In this document: piece after piece, positions 25,983-33,519 of the stretch | Layout of the letters: each line of letters opens with the position of its first letter | Position numbering within the stretch: position 1 is the first letter of the stretch | Assembly (NCBI GenBank): GCA_011620275.1 | Contig: WOZK01000026.1 | Location: 44,599 to 79,497 of the forward strand | From: Candidatus Omnitrophota bacterium | GTDB taxonomy: Bacteria > Omnitrophota > Gorgyraeia > Gygaellales > Profunditerraquicolaceae | Direction of reading: 5' to 3' | Length of the DNA: 34,899 nt | The notes under the pieces: model-generated | Database searches by the model: none | What the model was told of the DNA's origin: nothing | Seen by the model: only the letters and a program-made list of their open reading frames with translations | Position numbers and translations under genes: made by a program

Positions 25983-26177
25983 ATGTTATTTTATAGCTAT
26001 TTAGAGAAAATAGTGCGTGCTAACCATCCCTTACGGAGTGTGGCGCGGATAGTGGATTTCGGGCATCTGGCTGTGCAATTCTGCAAGGAGTTAACGAAGA
26101 TGGGCAGGCGGGGATACGGGTTAGATGTTGGAATGAATACTCCACGGGCTGAAGTCCGGGGTTTCTTTCTCAAGTAA
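25983..26177 (+). pseudogene. Truncated transposase, N-terminal fragment
   Basis: The 64-residue frame begins MLFYSYLEKIVRANHPLRSV followed by ARIVDF. This pattern, S-Y-L-E-x(n)-HPLR-x-I-x-x-x-V-D, is the N-terminus of IS1182/IS5-like DDE transposases. The rest (CKELTKMGRRGYGLDVGMNT) does not continue the family and the catalytic part is missing, so this is a deletion remnant. The final codons run into a hairpin-forming sequence (CGGGGTT...AACCCCG). It marks the left edge of a repeat-rich mobile-element scar. Confidence 0.6.
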
Positions 26178-26187
26178 CCCCGTGTCG
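26151..26187. repeat. Copy of a CCGGGGTTTCTTTCTC element
   Basis: TGAAGTCCGGGGTTTCTTTCTC here recurs as TGAAGCCCGGGGTTTCTTTCTC at 32711, with a diverged copy TTGAAAGCCGGGGATTTCTA at 26469. Here it can fold with the following AACCCCGTG. It may be the end of a defunct insertion sequence or a REP-like repeat. Confidence 0.5.
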
Positions 26188-26217
26188 TAAGATACCGGAA
26201 AATCCCTATGGTATTTT

Positions 26218-26456
26218 CCCACAAGGGAACACTTGCCCAATTCCACACAAGGGCAAGGTGTAACACACAAGGGAACACTTTCGCACGAGCGAATACTTGG
26301 CCTTCCGATAAGCCAAGGTATAACGCACGAGCGAATACTTGGCTTTCCGATAGGCCAAGGTATAATGCACGAGCGAATACTTGGCTTTCCGATTAGCCAA
26401 AGTGTCACACAAGTGAACACTTGGCACTCCGATTAGCCAAGGTGTTATTCCGATTG
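26218..26456. repeat. 42-bp tandem hairpin repeats
   Basis: Units starting GCACGAGCGAATACTTGG occur at 26282, 26324 and 26366 with an exact 42-bp period. Diverged units lie on both sides (CACAAGTGAACACTTGGC near 26408; CACAAGGGAACACTTGCC near 26218). Each unit holds a CTTGGC...GCCAAG inverted repeat and a second, partly decayed CAAGTG-aa-CACTTG palindrome. Whole units are repeated without unique spacers, so this is not a CRISPR array. Frames through it are repeats, not genes. Confidence 0.85.
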
Positions 26457-26606
26457 GTAAATCCGGCTTGAAAGCCGGGGATTTCTACGGTTTGATTAAA
26501 TACCTCTAAAAACAGAAAAAACGAAAATCACAGGGGAAATCTTATTTTTGTGGAGTTTTGAAACTCTATAAGCAGAACTTTGCGCATCAAACCCTCCTTC
26601 CGGGGA

Positions 26607-27302
26607 TCATTCCGGAACGCTCACCCCGTATTCCAGCTTGAATTTTTCGATAAAGTTTTTCTTGGTTAGAAATTCTTCTTCTTTGAGCCTGCGTATATAA
26701 TCGGCGAATATCCTTTTTAAAAGCCGTAGAAATTCCACGGGGTTGACGTTTATCTCTTGTTGCCCGTCTCCCCACTTGACTATTTTTACCACTTCTCCGG
26801 AATAACGCGTGCTTATGCGGCCGTATTCGAGTATGCCGGCCGAATGCACTACCCCGCAGCGGAAGCAGTGGTAAAAACCGTCCGCCACGTCCTTAATAGT
26901 TTCTTTCAACCATTTCTTACGCCTTTTGTTGAAATAACAACTGGTTATCGGGGGGGCTATATCGTAATTGCATTCTCCCAGGTATTCCCGAAAGAATTTC
27001 TTGAAAACGGATTCCCCGGACACCGGGACTGCATAGGCATACTGACTCATAAGATCCAGGATAGTGCTGCAGAGTATGACGACGGCAAAATTGTAGTCGG
27101 CTATCTTATGCTGTATCTCCTCCGCCACGTTAAAATACCATCTGTTTATCCTGTCCTCGAATATCTCCACTATTTCCTGATAAGAACGGGATTCCAGGTC
27201 AGAGTTCAACACGCCTGGGGCAAACGGTTTGCCGGGATCGCCCCCGCGTTTCAAAGCGTAGACTTCATAAAGAGAGAGTATCTTTTCGGATTTCTTTGAC
27301 AT
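26607..27302 (-). CDS. HEPN-like protein of unknown function
   Basis: The 231-residue protein is cytosolic. The helix FNVAEEIQHKIADYNFAVVI runs into LCSTILDLMSQYAYA. Residues ~140-155 read FYHCFRCGVVHSAGI, an R-x4-H motif in the (K/R)xGxxH context common in HEPN ribonuclease-like domains. The C-terminal part is charged and helical. HEPN proteins often act as toxins or anti-phage RNases, sometimes with a partner; no antitoxin-like gene is beside it. It lies in a scar zone between an IS remnant and a marR pseudogene, consistent with transfer. No ribosome site is seen before ATG 27302. The family call rests on one motif and helix order only. Confidence 0.6.
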   Translation of the reverse strand: MSKKSEKILSLYEVYALKRGGDPGKPFAPGVLNSDLESRSYQEIVEIFEDRINRWYFNVAEEIQHKIADYNFAVVILCSTILDLMSQYAYAVPVSGESVFKKFFREYLGECNYDIAPPITSCYFNKRRKKWLKETIKDVADGFYHCFRCGVVHSAGILEYGRISTRYSGEVVKIVKWGDGQQEINVNPVEFLRLLKRIFADYIRRLKEEEFLTKKNFIEKFKLEYGVSVPE

Positions 27303-27391
27303 GCTTTATGGCAACCGTCCTCGTAGCTTGAAGTCTATAAGAATAAGGCGGTTTAAATGAAGCTCCCCGGGCTTCTTTATATCTCATTTTT

Positions 27392-27822
27392 TTAAAAACC
27401 GCTGACGATACTGTAAACGCGTTTAAGAATGCGCAGATAATCATCATGTTCCTGGGCGGACAACTGTCCTTAAACCTCTTCCAGATTAAACCTGCGCTGG
27501 CGGATTACCGATTCCATCAATTTGCGGCCCTTGCCGGTCAGGCAGACCTTGATGACCCTTCTGTCTGAGATGTCCGGTTTCCTAATCACGTAACCGCTTC
27601 TCACCAGCCTGTCCACGATCCCGGTAGCCGCGGCGGTGCTCACGAACAGGGAGTGCGCCAGTTCATTCATCTTCACTTATCCACGGGAAAACAAAAAATC
27701 CATCACATAAAACTGGGGCAAGGTGAGTTTATCCCTGGAGATGTCGTTGGAGTATCTCCTGGAAAACTCTTCATAACCAAAGGCAACAACCCGAATATCT
27801 GTTCAATAAAAGCCGCCGACAC
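27392..27822 (-). pseudogene. marR-family regulator pseudogene
   Basis: A MarR protein can be reconstructed only across three lesions. GTG 27822 (ribosome site GGAAGG) opens SAAFIEQIFGLLPLVMKSF. A frameshift near 27760-27768 leads to SRRYSNDISRDKLTLPQFYV and MDFLFSRG, then TAA at 27679. The winged helix follows (MNELAHSLFVSTAAATGIVD, SDRRVIKVCLTGKGRKLMES), then a second TAA at 27472. The tail GQLSAQEHDDYLRILKRVYS and IVSGF ends in its natural stop at 27392. The track shows only the middle 68 residues. It probably once controlled a nearby transporter such as the decayed MFS gene. Confidence 0.85.
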
Positions 27823-27852
27823 CGCCTTGCCTTCCGATATTGTTAACTATGT

Positions 27853-27865
27853 TATGCTAAGCATA
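27853..27865. promoter_or_regulatory. Palindrome upstream of marR pseudogene
   Basis: TATGCT-A-AGCATA is a perfect 6+1+6 inverted repeat 31 bases upstream of the marR start, the usual place for an autoregulatory MarR operator. Binding is inferred from position only. Confidence 0.35.
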
Positions 27866-28031
27866 CCTCTGCGCATCGTACCCATCAAGAAAAGTTTACA
27901 GTCCGACGGCGCTCTGCGGAACAACCTGCGGTCAAAATAATGGATGAAACCACACCGCGCAAAGCCGAAGTGGCGAAACGTGAGCGCGTCGAATTGATTC
28001 CCGGGTTTTCTCCGGGGGAAAGGAAGCAGCG

Positions 28032-28991
28032 TTACTTCTTCTCTTCCAGGATCCTGCCTATTTTACGGAATTTCTCATATCTGGAATCAAGCAGGGATTT
28101 CCTATTCTGTTTAAGAAGTTTTTTCAGGTAACCGGAGACCGCCTCTTTTACGTTGGCGGCAGTTTCCTGGGGATTACGATGGGCGCCTCCCATCGGTTCC
28201 GGAACCACGCAGTCTATCACTCCCAGCTTCAGCAGGTCGGCCGCCGTCAATTTCAGGACTTCCGCGGCGTCCGGCGCTTTTAAACCGTTTTTCCACAGGA
28301 TCGCGGCGCATCCCTCCGGAGAAATAACCGAATAATAAGCGTTCTCCAGCACGCAGACCGCGTCGGCCACGCCTATCCCCAGCGCCCCGCCGGAGCCGCC
28401 CTCTCCGATGACAGTGGCTATTATGGGAACGCCGACGCAGACCATTTCTCTAAGATTCAAGGCTATGGCCTGAGCCTGACCGCGTTCTTCCGCTCCTATG
28501 CCGGGATATGCGCCCGGAGTATCTATGAATATTATCACCGGAAGCCCGAATTTCTCGGCCAGCTGCATGACGCGCAACGCCTTGCGGTAGCCTTCCGGAT
28601 GCGCGCAGCCGAAATTGCGCTTCAGATTTTCCTTGGTGTCCCTGCCTTTCTGGTGCCCGATAACGGCTACCTTCGTCCCTTCAAAAACGGCGAAACCACA
28701 AATCATGGCTTTGTCGTCTCCGAAGATCCTGTCACCGTGCAATTCCACGAAATCGGTCATCAGGGCAGAGATATAATCCATCGTATAAGGGCGCTGCGGA
28801 TGCCTGGCTATCTGCACTTTCTGCCAGGGGCTGAGGCTGCCGTAGGTACGGCGTCTCAAGGCCTCGAGTTTTTCCTCCATTTTCTTGATCTCGGAGGAAA
28901 GGTCTATTTTCTTTTCCGAAGCGAACAACTTCAGTCCCTCTATCTTTTTTTCCAGTTCTGCGATCGGTTTTTCAAAAGGAAGGACGTTCAT
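28032..28991 (-). CDS. accA: Acetyl-CoA carboxylase carboxyltransferase subunit alpha
   Basis: At 319 residues this matches the usual AccA length. [20 protein letters not shown] is the typical N-terminal helix. [20 protein letters not shown] and [19 protein letters not shown] are followed by [40 protein letters not shown] with [18 protein letters not shown] forms the carboxybiotin/CoA oxyanion region. With AccD it transfers CO2 from carboxybiotin to acetyl-CoA, giving malonyl-CoA for fatty-acid synthesis. It is the last gene of an operon with a peptidoglycan L,D-transpeptidase and a PAP2-like protein, 28 bp after the former. accD is not in the window. Confidence 0.97.
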   Translation of the reverse strand: MNVLPFEKPIAELEKKIEGLKLFASEKKIDLSSEIKKMEEKLEALRRRTYGSLSPWQKVQIARHPQRPYTMDYISALMTDFVELHGDRIFGDDKAMICGFAVFEGTKVAVIGHQKGRDTKENLKRNFGCAHPEGYRKALRVMQLAEKFGLPVIIFIDTPGAYPGIGAEERGQAQAIALNLREMVCVGVPIIATVIGEGGSGGALGIGVADAVCVLENAYYSVISPEGCAAILWKNGLKAPDAAEVLKLTAADLLKLGVIDCVVPEPMGGAHRNPQETAANVKEAVSGYLKKLLKQNRKSLLDSRYEKFRKIGRILEEKK

Positions 28992-29019
28992 ATTTACGAA
29001 ATCTTCTCCTCGCCTGTTT

Positions 29020-29832
29020 TCAGTCGACGATGACCACTTCCGTGCCGACGGGAATTATGGTATACAATTCCTCCACGTCCGAATTCGCCATGCGCACACA
29101 TCCCTGGGTTACCTGCCGTCCGAGTTCCCCCGGTTCTGTTGTGCCGTGGATGCCGTAACCGGAAATATCGAATCCCATCCAGCGCGTCCCCAGCACGTTC
29201 TCCGGGCTCCCCGGAGGAACCACCGCCCCGGATTTAAACCAGGTGGGATTGACTATCTTGTTGACTATCTTGAATGTCCCCACCGGTGAAGAATTGTCGG
29301 CGCCGGTGGATACAAGATAGGTCTTGACGATTTCTTCTCCGTTTTTCAGGATGAGGATATTTTGGGATTTATCCACAAAAACGCTGAAAGGCGATGTGCA
29401 AACTTTTATCTTTCTGCCCGGCATAATTCTGTCCCCGGTCATGTTGTTGCTCTTCATTATCAATTCCGGGGTAGTCTTGAACTGCTTCGCTATTTTTATC
29501 AGGTTGTCTCCCGGTTTTATCACGTAAGCCGCGCTGTTGGCCGTGATGATCGGGGAAAACAGAAGTTGAATATTGAGCTCATCGGCCTTCTTCTGCCATG
29601 ACACGACTTCCGGGGAATTCGGATATTCCGCGATAAGTTCCTGATACACGGCGGACGCCCCCGACAGATCGCCTTTCTTCTCGAGCCCCCTGGCCTGTGA
29701 CAGCATAACAGAAGGTTTTTCGGATATCCGCCGCGTTTCACTCCCCCCCCCTTTATGCGTTTTCACCACGGCTACCAGTATCAAAACGGCCGCGAGCGCG
29801 CCGGCAACGGCCAAAAGCAAATATTTCTTCAT
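29020..29832 (-). CDS. LysM-YkuD L,D-transpeptidase
   Basis: The 270-residue protein has an N-terminal anchor ([22 protein letters not shown]). A short TPR-like helical part (~40-90: [20 protein letters not shown]) and a LysM peptidoglycan-binding domain (~103-147: [20 protein letters not shown]) follow. The YkuD domain is at ~148-270, with H229 ([11 protein letters not shown]) and nucleophile C245 (TQGCVRMAN). It should form 3-3 cross-links in peptidoglycan or attach proteins to it, in the periplasm. It lies between a PAP2-like gene (30 bp upstream) and accA (28 bp downstream), an envelope-biogenesis operon. Confidence 0.95.
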   Translation of the reverse strand: MKKYLLLAVAGALAAVLILVAVVKTHKGGGSETRRISEKPSVMLSQARGLEKKGDLSGASAVYQELIAEYPNSPEVVSWQKKADELNIQLLFSPIITANSAAYVIKPGDNLIKIAKQFKTTPELIMKSNNMTGDRIMPGRKIKVCTSPFSVFVDKSQNILILKNGEEIVKTYLVSTGADNSSPVGTFKIVNKIVNPTWFKSGAVVPPGSPENVLGTRWMGFDISGYGIHGTTEPGELGRQVTQGCVRMANSDVEELYTIIPVGTEVVIVD

Positions 29833-29862
29833 CGCATCCTCCGTTCAAACTTTTTAAAAACG

Positions 29863-30309
29863 TTATTTGGCCAAAACGGCGATCAAAACGCCAAGCAGGC
29901 ACCCGGCTATAACCTCCAAAGGAGTGTGCCCCACCAGTTCCCTCAGCCTGACCTCGTCTATCTTGCCCTGCCAGTAAATATCTTCCATTATTTTGTTCAG
30001 AATGCACGCCTGTTTACCGGTCGCCCTGCGCACACCTTGCGCGTCGAACATAACCACCAGCGCAAAAGCGGCGGCGAGCGCGAAGAATACGCTGTCGAAC
30101 CTGTAGGCAAACCCGACCGAGACAGCCAGACAGGAAGCCCCGGCGGCGTGACTGGAAGGCATCCCGCCGGTCCCCACGAACCAGCGAAAATCTATCTTGT
30201 GTTCCCTGAGTACCCCCATGGTGACTTTTATCGTCTGCGCCACAATCCAGGCAGAAATGGTAATCATGAATATCTTATTGGCAAATAGCTGGCGGATGAT
30301 CTCTTTCAT
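29863..30309 (-). CDS. Divergent PAP2 (DUF212) membrane protein
   Basis: The 148-residue membrane protein has the family signatures GMPSSHAAG (~47-55), FDAQGVRRATGKQA (~88-101) and GHTPLEVIAGCLLG (~127-140). The two His-containing motifs resemble the phosphatase signature of PAP2 enzymes, suggesting a lipid-phosphate phosphatase such as one acting on a polyprenyl or phosphatidyl substrate. Its ATG overlaps the stop of the upstream gene by four bases (ATGA), so translation is coupled. Confidence 0.9.
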   Translation of the reverse strand: MKEIIRQLFANKIFMITISAWIVAQTIKVTMGVLREHKIDFRWFVGTGGMPSSHAAGASCLAVSVGFAYRFDSVFFALAAAFALVVMFDAQGVRRATGKQACILNKIMEDIYWQGKIDEVRLRELVGHTPLEVIAGCLLGVLIAVLAK

Positions 30310-30920
30310 CGGGAAGAAGTAGGAACGACTTCTATTCTGATCGTCTTGACAAAGGTCGGCTTACCGTTCTTTATCAGAAACCCTTTGTTTCCTTCCAGGA
30401 TCTGCTCCTCAACGGGTTTCTTCGGTTTTTCTTTACGGACTAACGGCGAGGAGGGAGCGCGAGTTTTCTTTTTTTTTAGGCCCCGTATGGCCTTATTCAA
30501 CTCCGGGAGAGACGTCATGCTTAAACGCAGCTTCGCCTCTTCTTTCATCACAAAGAACAACTGCGCCTTCAAAGCGGAGTTTTCGCAGCGTAACAAAGAA
30601 TAACCGGTGTCCAATTCCTTCAGCTTGGCGTTGGTATTTTCAAGCTCGGCCGTCAAAGCCGAGATATGTGCGCCCTGCGCCTGGACCGTGCTGCCGAGAA
30701 ACGCGTTGTCGTCACCCAGTTTCTTGACGGCTTCCCTTCCGGAGTTCAAAGACTGGACCAACTGCGCCTTGTCTTTCTCCAGAACCAGGACGCGCGCGTT
30801 GACCTCTTCAAGCGCGCGGGAGAGATGGGCCTTTTCCTGCAAAAGAAAAGAATAATGCACTATGCTTATCAAACCGGCCCCAAAAAGGAACACTATTAAC
30901 GCGTTGCGAAGTTTTATCAT
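30306..30920 (-). CDS. Membrane-anchored coiled-coil protein
   Basis: The 204-residue protein has one N-terminal membrane segment (~7-26: ALIVFLFGAGLISIVHYSFL) and then a long coiled coil (~28-130: EKAHLSRALEEVNARVLVLE). A basic Pro/Lys linker (GLKKKKTRAPSS) follows, and the C-terminal stretch has KGFLIKNGKPTFVKTIRIEV. No family is recognised. First in the operon with PAP2, YkuD and accA, it might scaffold envelope enzymes in the periplasm. The ribosome site is AGAGAGG. Confidence 0.8.
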   Translation of the reverse strand: MIKLRNALIVFLFGAGLISIVHYSFLLQEKAHLSRALEEVNARVLVLEKDKAQLVQSLNSGREAVKKLGDDNAFLGSTVQAQGAHISALTAELENTNAKLKELDTGYSLLRCENSALKAQLFFVMKEEAKLRLSMTSLPELNKAIRGLKKKKTRAPSSPLVRKEKPKKPVEEQILEGNKGFLIKNGKPTFVKTIRIEVVPTSSR

Positions 30921-30955
30921 AGCCTCTCTCTGCTTTACGGTATTTTACTCTTTAA

Positions 30956-30984
30956 ATTATATAAATACGCCGGCCAAAAAGCAA
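30956..30984 (-). promoter_or_regulatory. Promoter of the coiled coil-PAP2-YkuD-accA operon
   Basis: TTGCTT (30984-30979), 17-bp spacer, TATAAT (30961-30956) on the minus strand, about 36 bases before ATG 30920. Confidence 0.6.
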
Positions 30985-31099
30985 GAACTTTCTCCCCACC
31001 ACACTGTCAAGCCAAAGTGCGATAAAAAACATGTTAGATTCCGCTTCTAATTACCGTCTATTAATTAGGAGACCTATGAAATCTTTGAAAGGGGGGGAT

Positions 31100-32626
31100 A
31101 TGCTGGCAAAAACGCTGAGTTACGGACTTAACGGGATCGAGGCTTATCTTATCGAGATAGAAATAGATGTAGGCAGAGGTCTGCCGTCGACCAACCTAGT
31201 AGGCCTGGCCGATGCCGCCATCAGGGAAAGCCGGGAGCGGGTAAAATCCGCCATAAAGAATTCCGGTTACAAATGGCCAGGGGGGCGTATAACTATAAAT
31301 CTGGCTCCTTCGGACATCAAGAAAGAAGGCGCCAGTTTTGACCTCCCGATAGCACTGGGCATACTGGCGGCAAGCGGGCAGATTCCGGCGGAACCGCTAA
31401 AAGATTATTTCCTGCTGGGAGAATTATCCCTGGACGGATCCTTGCGCGCAGTCCAAGGTCTCCTGCCCATAATGATCTGCGTCTCCGAAAAAGAAAACAT
31501 AAACGATGTGATAATACCGGCGCAGAATGCCCCGGAAGCCGGCGTGATCTCTCTTCTGAACGCTTGGCCGGTCAGGACCTTGAAACAGGCAATCTCACTG
31601 ATGAACGATCCTTCGCAGGCGTCGCCGTATAAAGAAGACATAAACGATCTTTTCGCCCGCAACTCCACTTACGCGCACGATTTCCAGGAAGTCAAAGGAC
31701 AGTATTTCGCGAAAAGAGCGATCGAGATCGCCGTCTCCGGAGGTCATAACCTGCTGATGATCGGCCCTCCCGGGGGCGGCAAGACAATGCTCGCCAAAAG
31801 GATCCCCACTATTATGCCCGCCCTGAGCCTCCCGGAGGCGCTGGAGATCACCAAGATCTATTCTGCCGCCGGACTTCCCCCCGCCCATGGCATAATCGCG
31901 CAGAGGCCTTTCCGCGCCCCCCACCATGACATATCCGATTCCGCCCTGATAGGGGGCGGCTGCGTCCCCAAGCCTGGGGAGATCAGCCTGGCCCACCACG
32001 GCGTGCTCTTTATGGACGAACTGCCGGAGTTCAACCGCGGCACCTTGGAAACCCTCAGGCAGCCGCTGGAGGATGGTTTTGTCTGCGTCTCACGCGCAGC
32101 GCGCAGTTCGGTATTCCCCTCTTCTTTCATGTTCGTCGCCGCCATGAACCCCTGCCCCTGCGGTTATTACACCGACCCGAACAGGAACTGCCGCTGTACG
32201 CCTTCCAAAATAGAGCGTTACGCCGGCAAAATCTCCGGCCCGCTGCTGGACCGCATAGATATACACATAGAGATGCAGCCGCTGAGTTTCGGCGAGCTCT
32301 CCGGGAAGGGAGACGGGGAGCCTTCCGCGGCCATCAAAGAAAGAGTCGACCTGGCAAGAAAAACGCAGGCGGAAAGATTCAAAGAGGAACGTATCTTATT
32401 GAACGCCAGGATGAACAACAAACAAATCAAGAAATTCTGCCGGCTCTCCACAGACGCCGAAAACCTGCTGGAAAAAGCGATGAAAGAACTCAAATTATCC
32501 GCCAGGGCCTACAGCAAGATACTGAAAGTAGCGCGGACCATCGCCGACCTCTCCGGCGCACAAGCCATTCTGCCCGAGCACGTTGCCGAGACGGTGCAAT
32601 ACAGGAACCTGGATAAACAGTGGTAG
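31100..32626 (+). CDS. comM: ComM/YifB-type Mg-chelatase-like AAA+ ATPase
   Basis: From ATG 31100 (ribosome site AAAGGGGGGG) the protein has 508 residues, the normal family size; the track's 31031 start adds 23 residues. The N-terminal ChlI-like domain (MLAKTLSYGLNGIEAYLIEI, GLADAAIRESRERVKSAI, LAPSDIKKEGASFDLPIA) is followed by the AAA+ core. Walker A GPPGGGKTMLAKR starts near residue 222; Walker B is GVLFMDELPEF; NPCPCGYYTDPNRNCRCTP is the zinc-like Cys insert. A C-terminal helical domain (SARAYSKILKVARTIADLSG) completes it. ComM is a hexameric helicase promoting branch migration during natural transformation. It is divergent from the accA operon and apparently monocistronic. Confidence 0.95.
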   Translation: MLAKTLSYGLNGIEAYLIEIEIDVGRGLPSTNLVGLADAAIRESRERVKSAIKNSGYKWPGGRITINLAPSDIKKEGASFDLPIALGILAASGQIPAEPLKDYFLLGELSLDGSLRAVQGLLPIMICVSEKENINDVIIPAQNAPEAGVISLLNAWPVRTLKQAISLMNDPSQASPYKEDINDLFARNSTYAHDFQEVKGQYFAKRAIEIAVSGGHNLLMIGPPGGGKTMLAKRIPTIMPALSLPEALEITKIYSAAGLPPAHGIIAQRPFRAPHHDISDSALIGGGCVPKPGEISLAHHGVLFMDELPEFNRGTLETLRQPLEDGFVCVSRAARSSVFPSSFMFVAAMNPCPCGYYTDPNRNCRCTPSKIERYAGKISGPLLDRIDIHIEMQPLSFGELSGKGDGEPSAAIKERVDLARKTQAERFKEERILLNARMNNKQIKKFCRLSTDAENLLEKAMKELKLSARAYSKILKVARTIADLSGAQAILPEHVAETVQYRNLDKQW

Positions 32627-32900
32627 AGAAATCCAACTATTATGAAATGATCCGAGGGAAAAAACAGTTAAAAACAATCGGCAAGAAGCAAAGATTGAAG
32701 CTCTCCGGCCTGAAGCCCGGGGTTTCTTTCTCGATTAAAACCATACATATCTTTCTTCTTGTAGCTCTTGTTAACTCCGCGGTTACGTATTAAGGTCAGA
32801 AATGGGGAAAAAACGCATAATCCGACAAAGAGAGAATTTCGAAACGGGATATAAAGATGCTCCGATTAACAAGCCGTAACCTCTTCATTAAACATATGTT
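32627..32900. other. Intergenic scar with a CCGGGGTTTCTTTCTC element
   Basis: No gene is visible. TGAAGCCCGGGGTTTCTTTCTC at 32711-32732 matches the copy next to the truncated transposase at 26151, and it is preceded by CTCCGGC that can pair with GCCCGGGG. The remainder is A/T-rich. The weak 63-codon track frame at 32796-32987 runs through a terminator hairpin and is not supported. Confidence 0.5.
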
Positions 32901-32901
32901 A

Positions 32902-33007
32902 ACAAAAAGACGCCGCCCATCGCTGGACGGCGCCTCAACTCCTTCTACACATGGTAGATGAGCTATTATAAGTTTAATATCTTCCAAATTACTTGTCCAG
33001 AAGATTT
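32902..33007 (-). ncRNA. Candidate small RNA, promoter to terminator
   Basis: Minus-strand TTGGAA (33042-33037), 17-bp spacer, TATAAT (33019-33014) predicts a start near 33007. About 75 nt later an intrinsic terminator gives a transcript of roughly 105 nt. No convincing frame lies within it. It could instead be the 3' end of transcription from the ORF fragment upstream (33065). Confidence 0.4.
32904..32934 (-). terminator. Intrinsic terminator
   Basis: GGCGCCGTCC-AGCGAT-GGGCGGCGTC forms a 10-bp stem with two G-U pairs, followed by TTTTTG on the minus strand. Confidence 0.8.
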
Positions 33008-33013
33008 TACTAT

Positions 33014-33042
33014 ATTATACGCCTTGCATACTTCTTTTCCAA
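33014..33042 (-). promoter_or_regulatory. Promoter of candidate small RNA
   Basis: TTGGAA-N17-TATAAT on the minus strand, in an A/T-rich gap with no annotated gene immediately downstream. Confidence 0.5.
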
Positions 33043-33064
33043 AAGTCTCCTATAATGATCTCCA

Positions 33065-33304
33065 CTAATGTGAAAAGCTGTTATAAGAAAAAAGTGGTTT
33101 CTGAGCTTCTTTAGAAATAACAATATAATCAAAATTAGGTAACCACAAATATGTTTTCAATGCCCTACTTTCTTTTATCCACCAGTGCTTAATCTCTGGC
33201 TGTGAATAATTCTCTATAATCGGACGAATCCATGGTAATTTCTCTGCACTCCTAATGTCTGTCTGGCGACGAATACCGTTTTGCCTAAAGTCATGCTCTA
33301 CCAA
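33065..33304 (-). CDS. Orphan ORF, probably a 3' gene fragment
   Basis: The reading frame includes IRSAEKLPWIRPIIENYSQP, EIKHWWIKESRALKT and YLWLPNFDYIVISKEAQKP, which has the composition of a real globular protein. I do not recognise the family. The frame is open upstream to a TAA near 33358 (IREYYLYIRVHISNLVEHDF) but has no ATG. The track uses a TTG at 33304 without a ribosome site. It is A/T-richer than neighbours and lies beside a decayed comM-like fragment. I read it as the C-terminal end of a gene whose 5' part was lost. Confidence 0.4.
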   Translation of the reverse strand: MVEHDFRQNGIRRQTDIRSAEKLPWIRPIIENYSQPEIKHWWIKESRALKTYLWLPNFDYIVISKEAQKPLFSYNSFSH

Positions 33305-33416
33305 ATTGGAAATATGGACTCTGATGTATAAATAATATTCTCTAATAAAACCACTGTTATTTTACCGGGAATCCCGGGGAGATACATATATCAATCTTAA
33401 GTCAATGTTGCATTGC

Positions 33417-33476
33417 GTCCACAACATCCTAATGATCGGCCCTCTGGGAAATGGCAAGACCATACTCGCCAATAGG
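33417..33476 (+). pseudogene. comM-like Walker-A remnant
   Basis: Read on the plus strand these 20 codons give VHNILMIGPLGNGKTILANR, against GHNLLMIGPPGGGKTMLAKR in the intact comM at 31742-31800. The DNA also matches in long stretches (ATGATCGGCCCT). The Walker A has lost a Pro and a Gly (GPLGNGKT). No further homology continues on either side, so this is a small relic of a second comM-like gene or of a partial duplication. Confidence 0.6.
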
Positions 33477-33519
33477 AATGCTTGTCTTGTGAATGACGGT
33501 CAGCAAACGCTACGCCCCG

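Noticed and set aside
26218-26456. CRISPR array
   Set aside because: The 42-bp units repeat as wholes with no unique spacers, and no cas gene is near.
25799-27679. Stop-codon reassignment to explain TAG and TAA inside MFS and marR
   Set aside because: Both TAA and TAG are involved, intact genes end with them, and marR also has a frameshift and the MFS lacks its N-terminal half. Ordinary pseudogenes explain all of this.
27653-28131. Plus ORFs of 95 and 63 codons between marR and accA
   Set aside because: They are antisense to the marR pseudogene and to the accA 3' end, with no recognised motif. The short piece near 27940 (MDETTPRKAEVAKRER) has no support beyond an open frame.
32796-32987. 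63-codon minus ORF
   Set aside because: It starts with a TTG lacking a ribosome site and reads straight through an intrinsic terminator hairpin.
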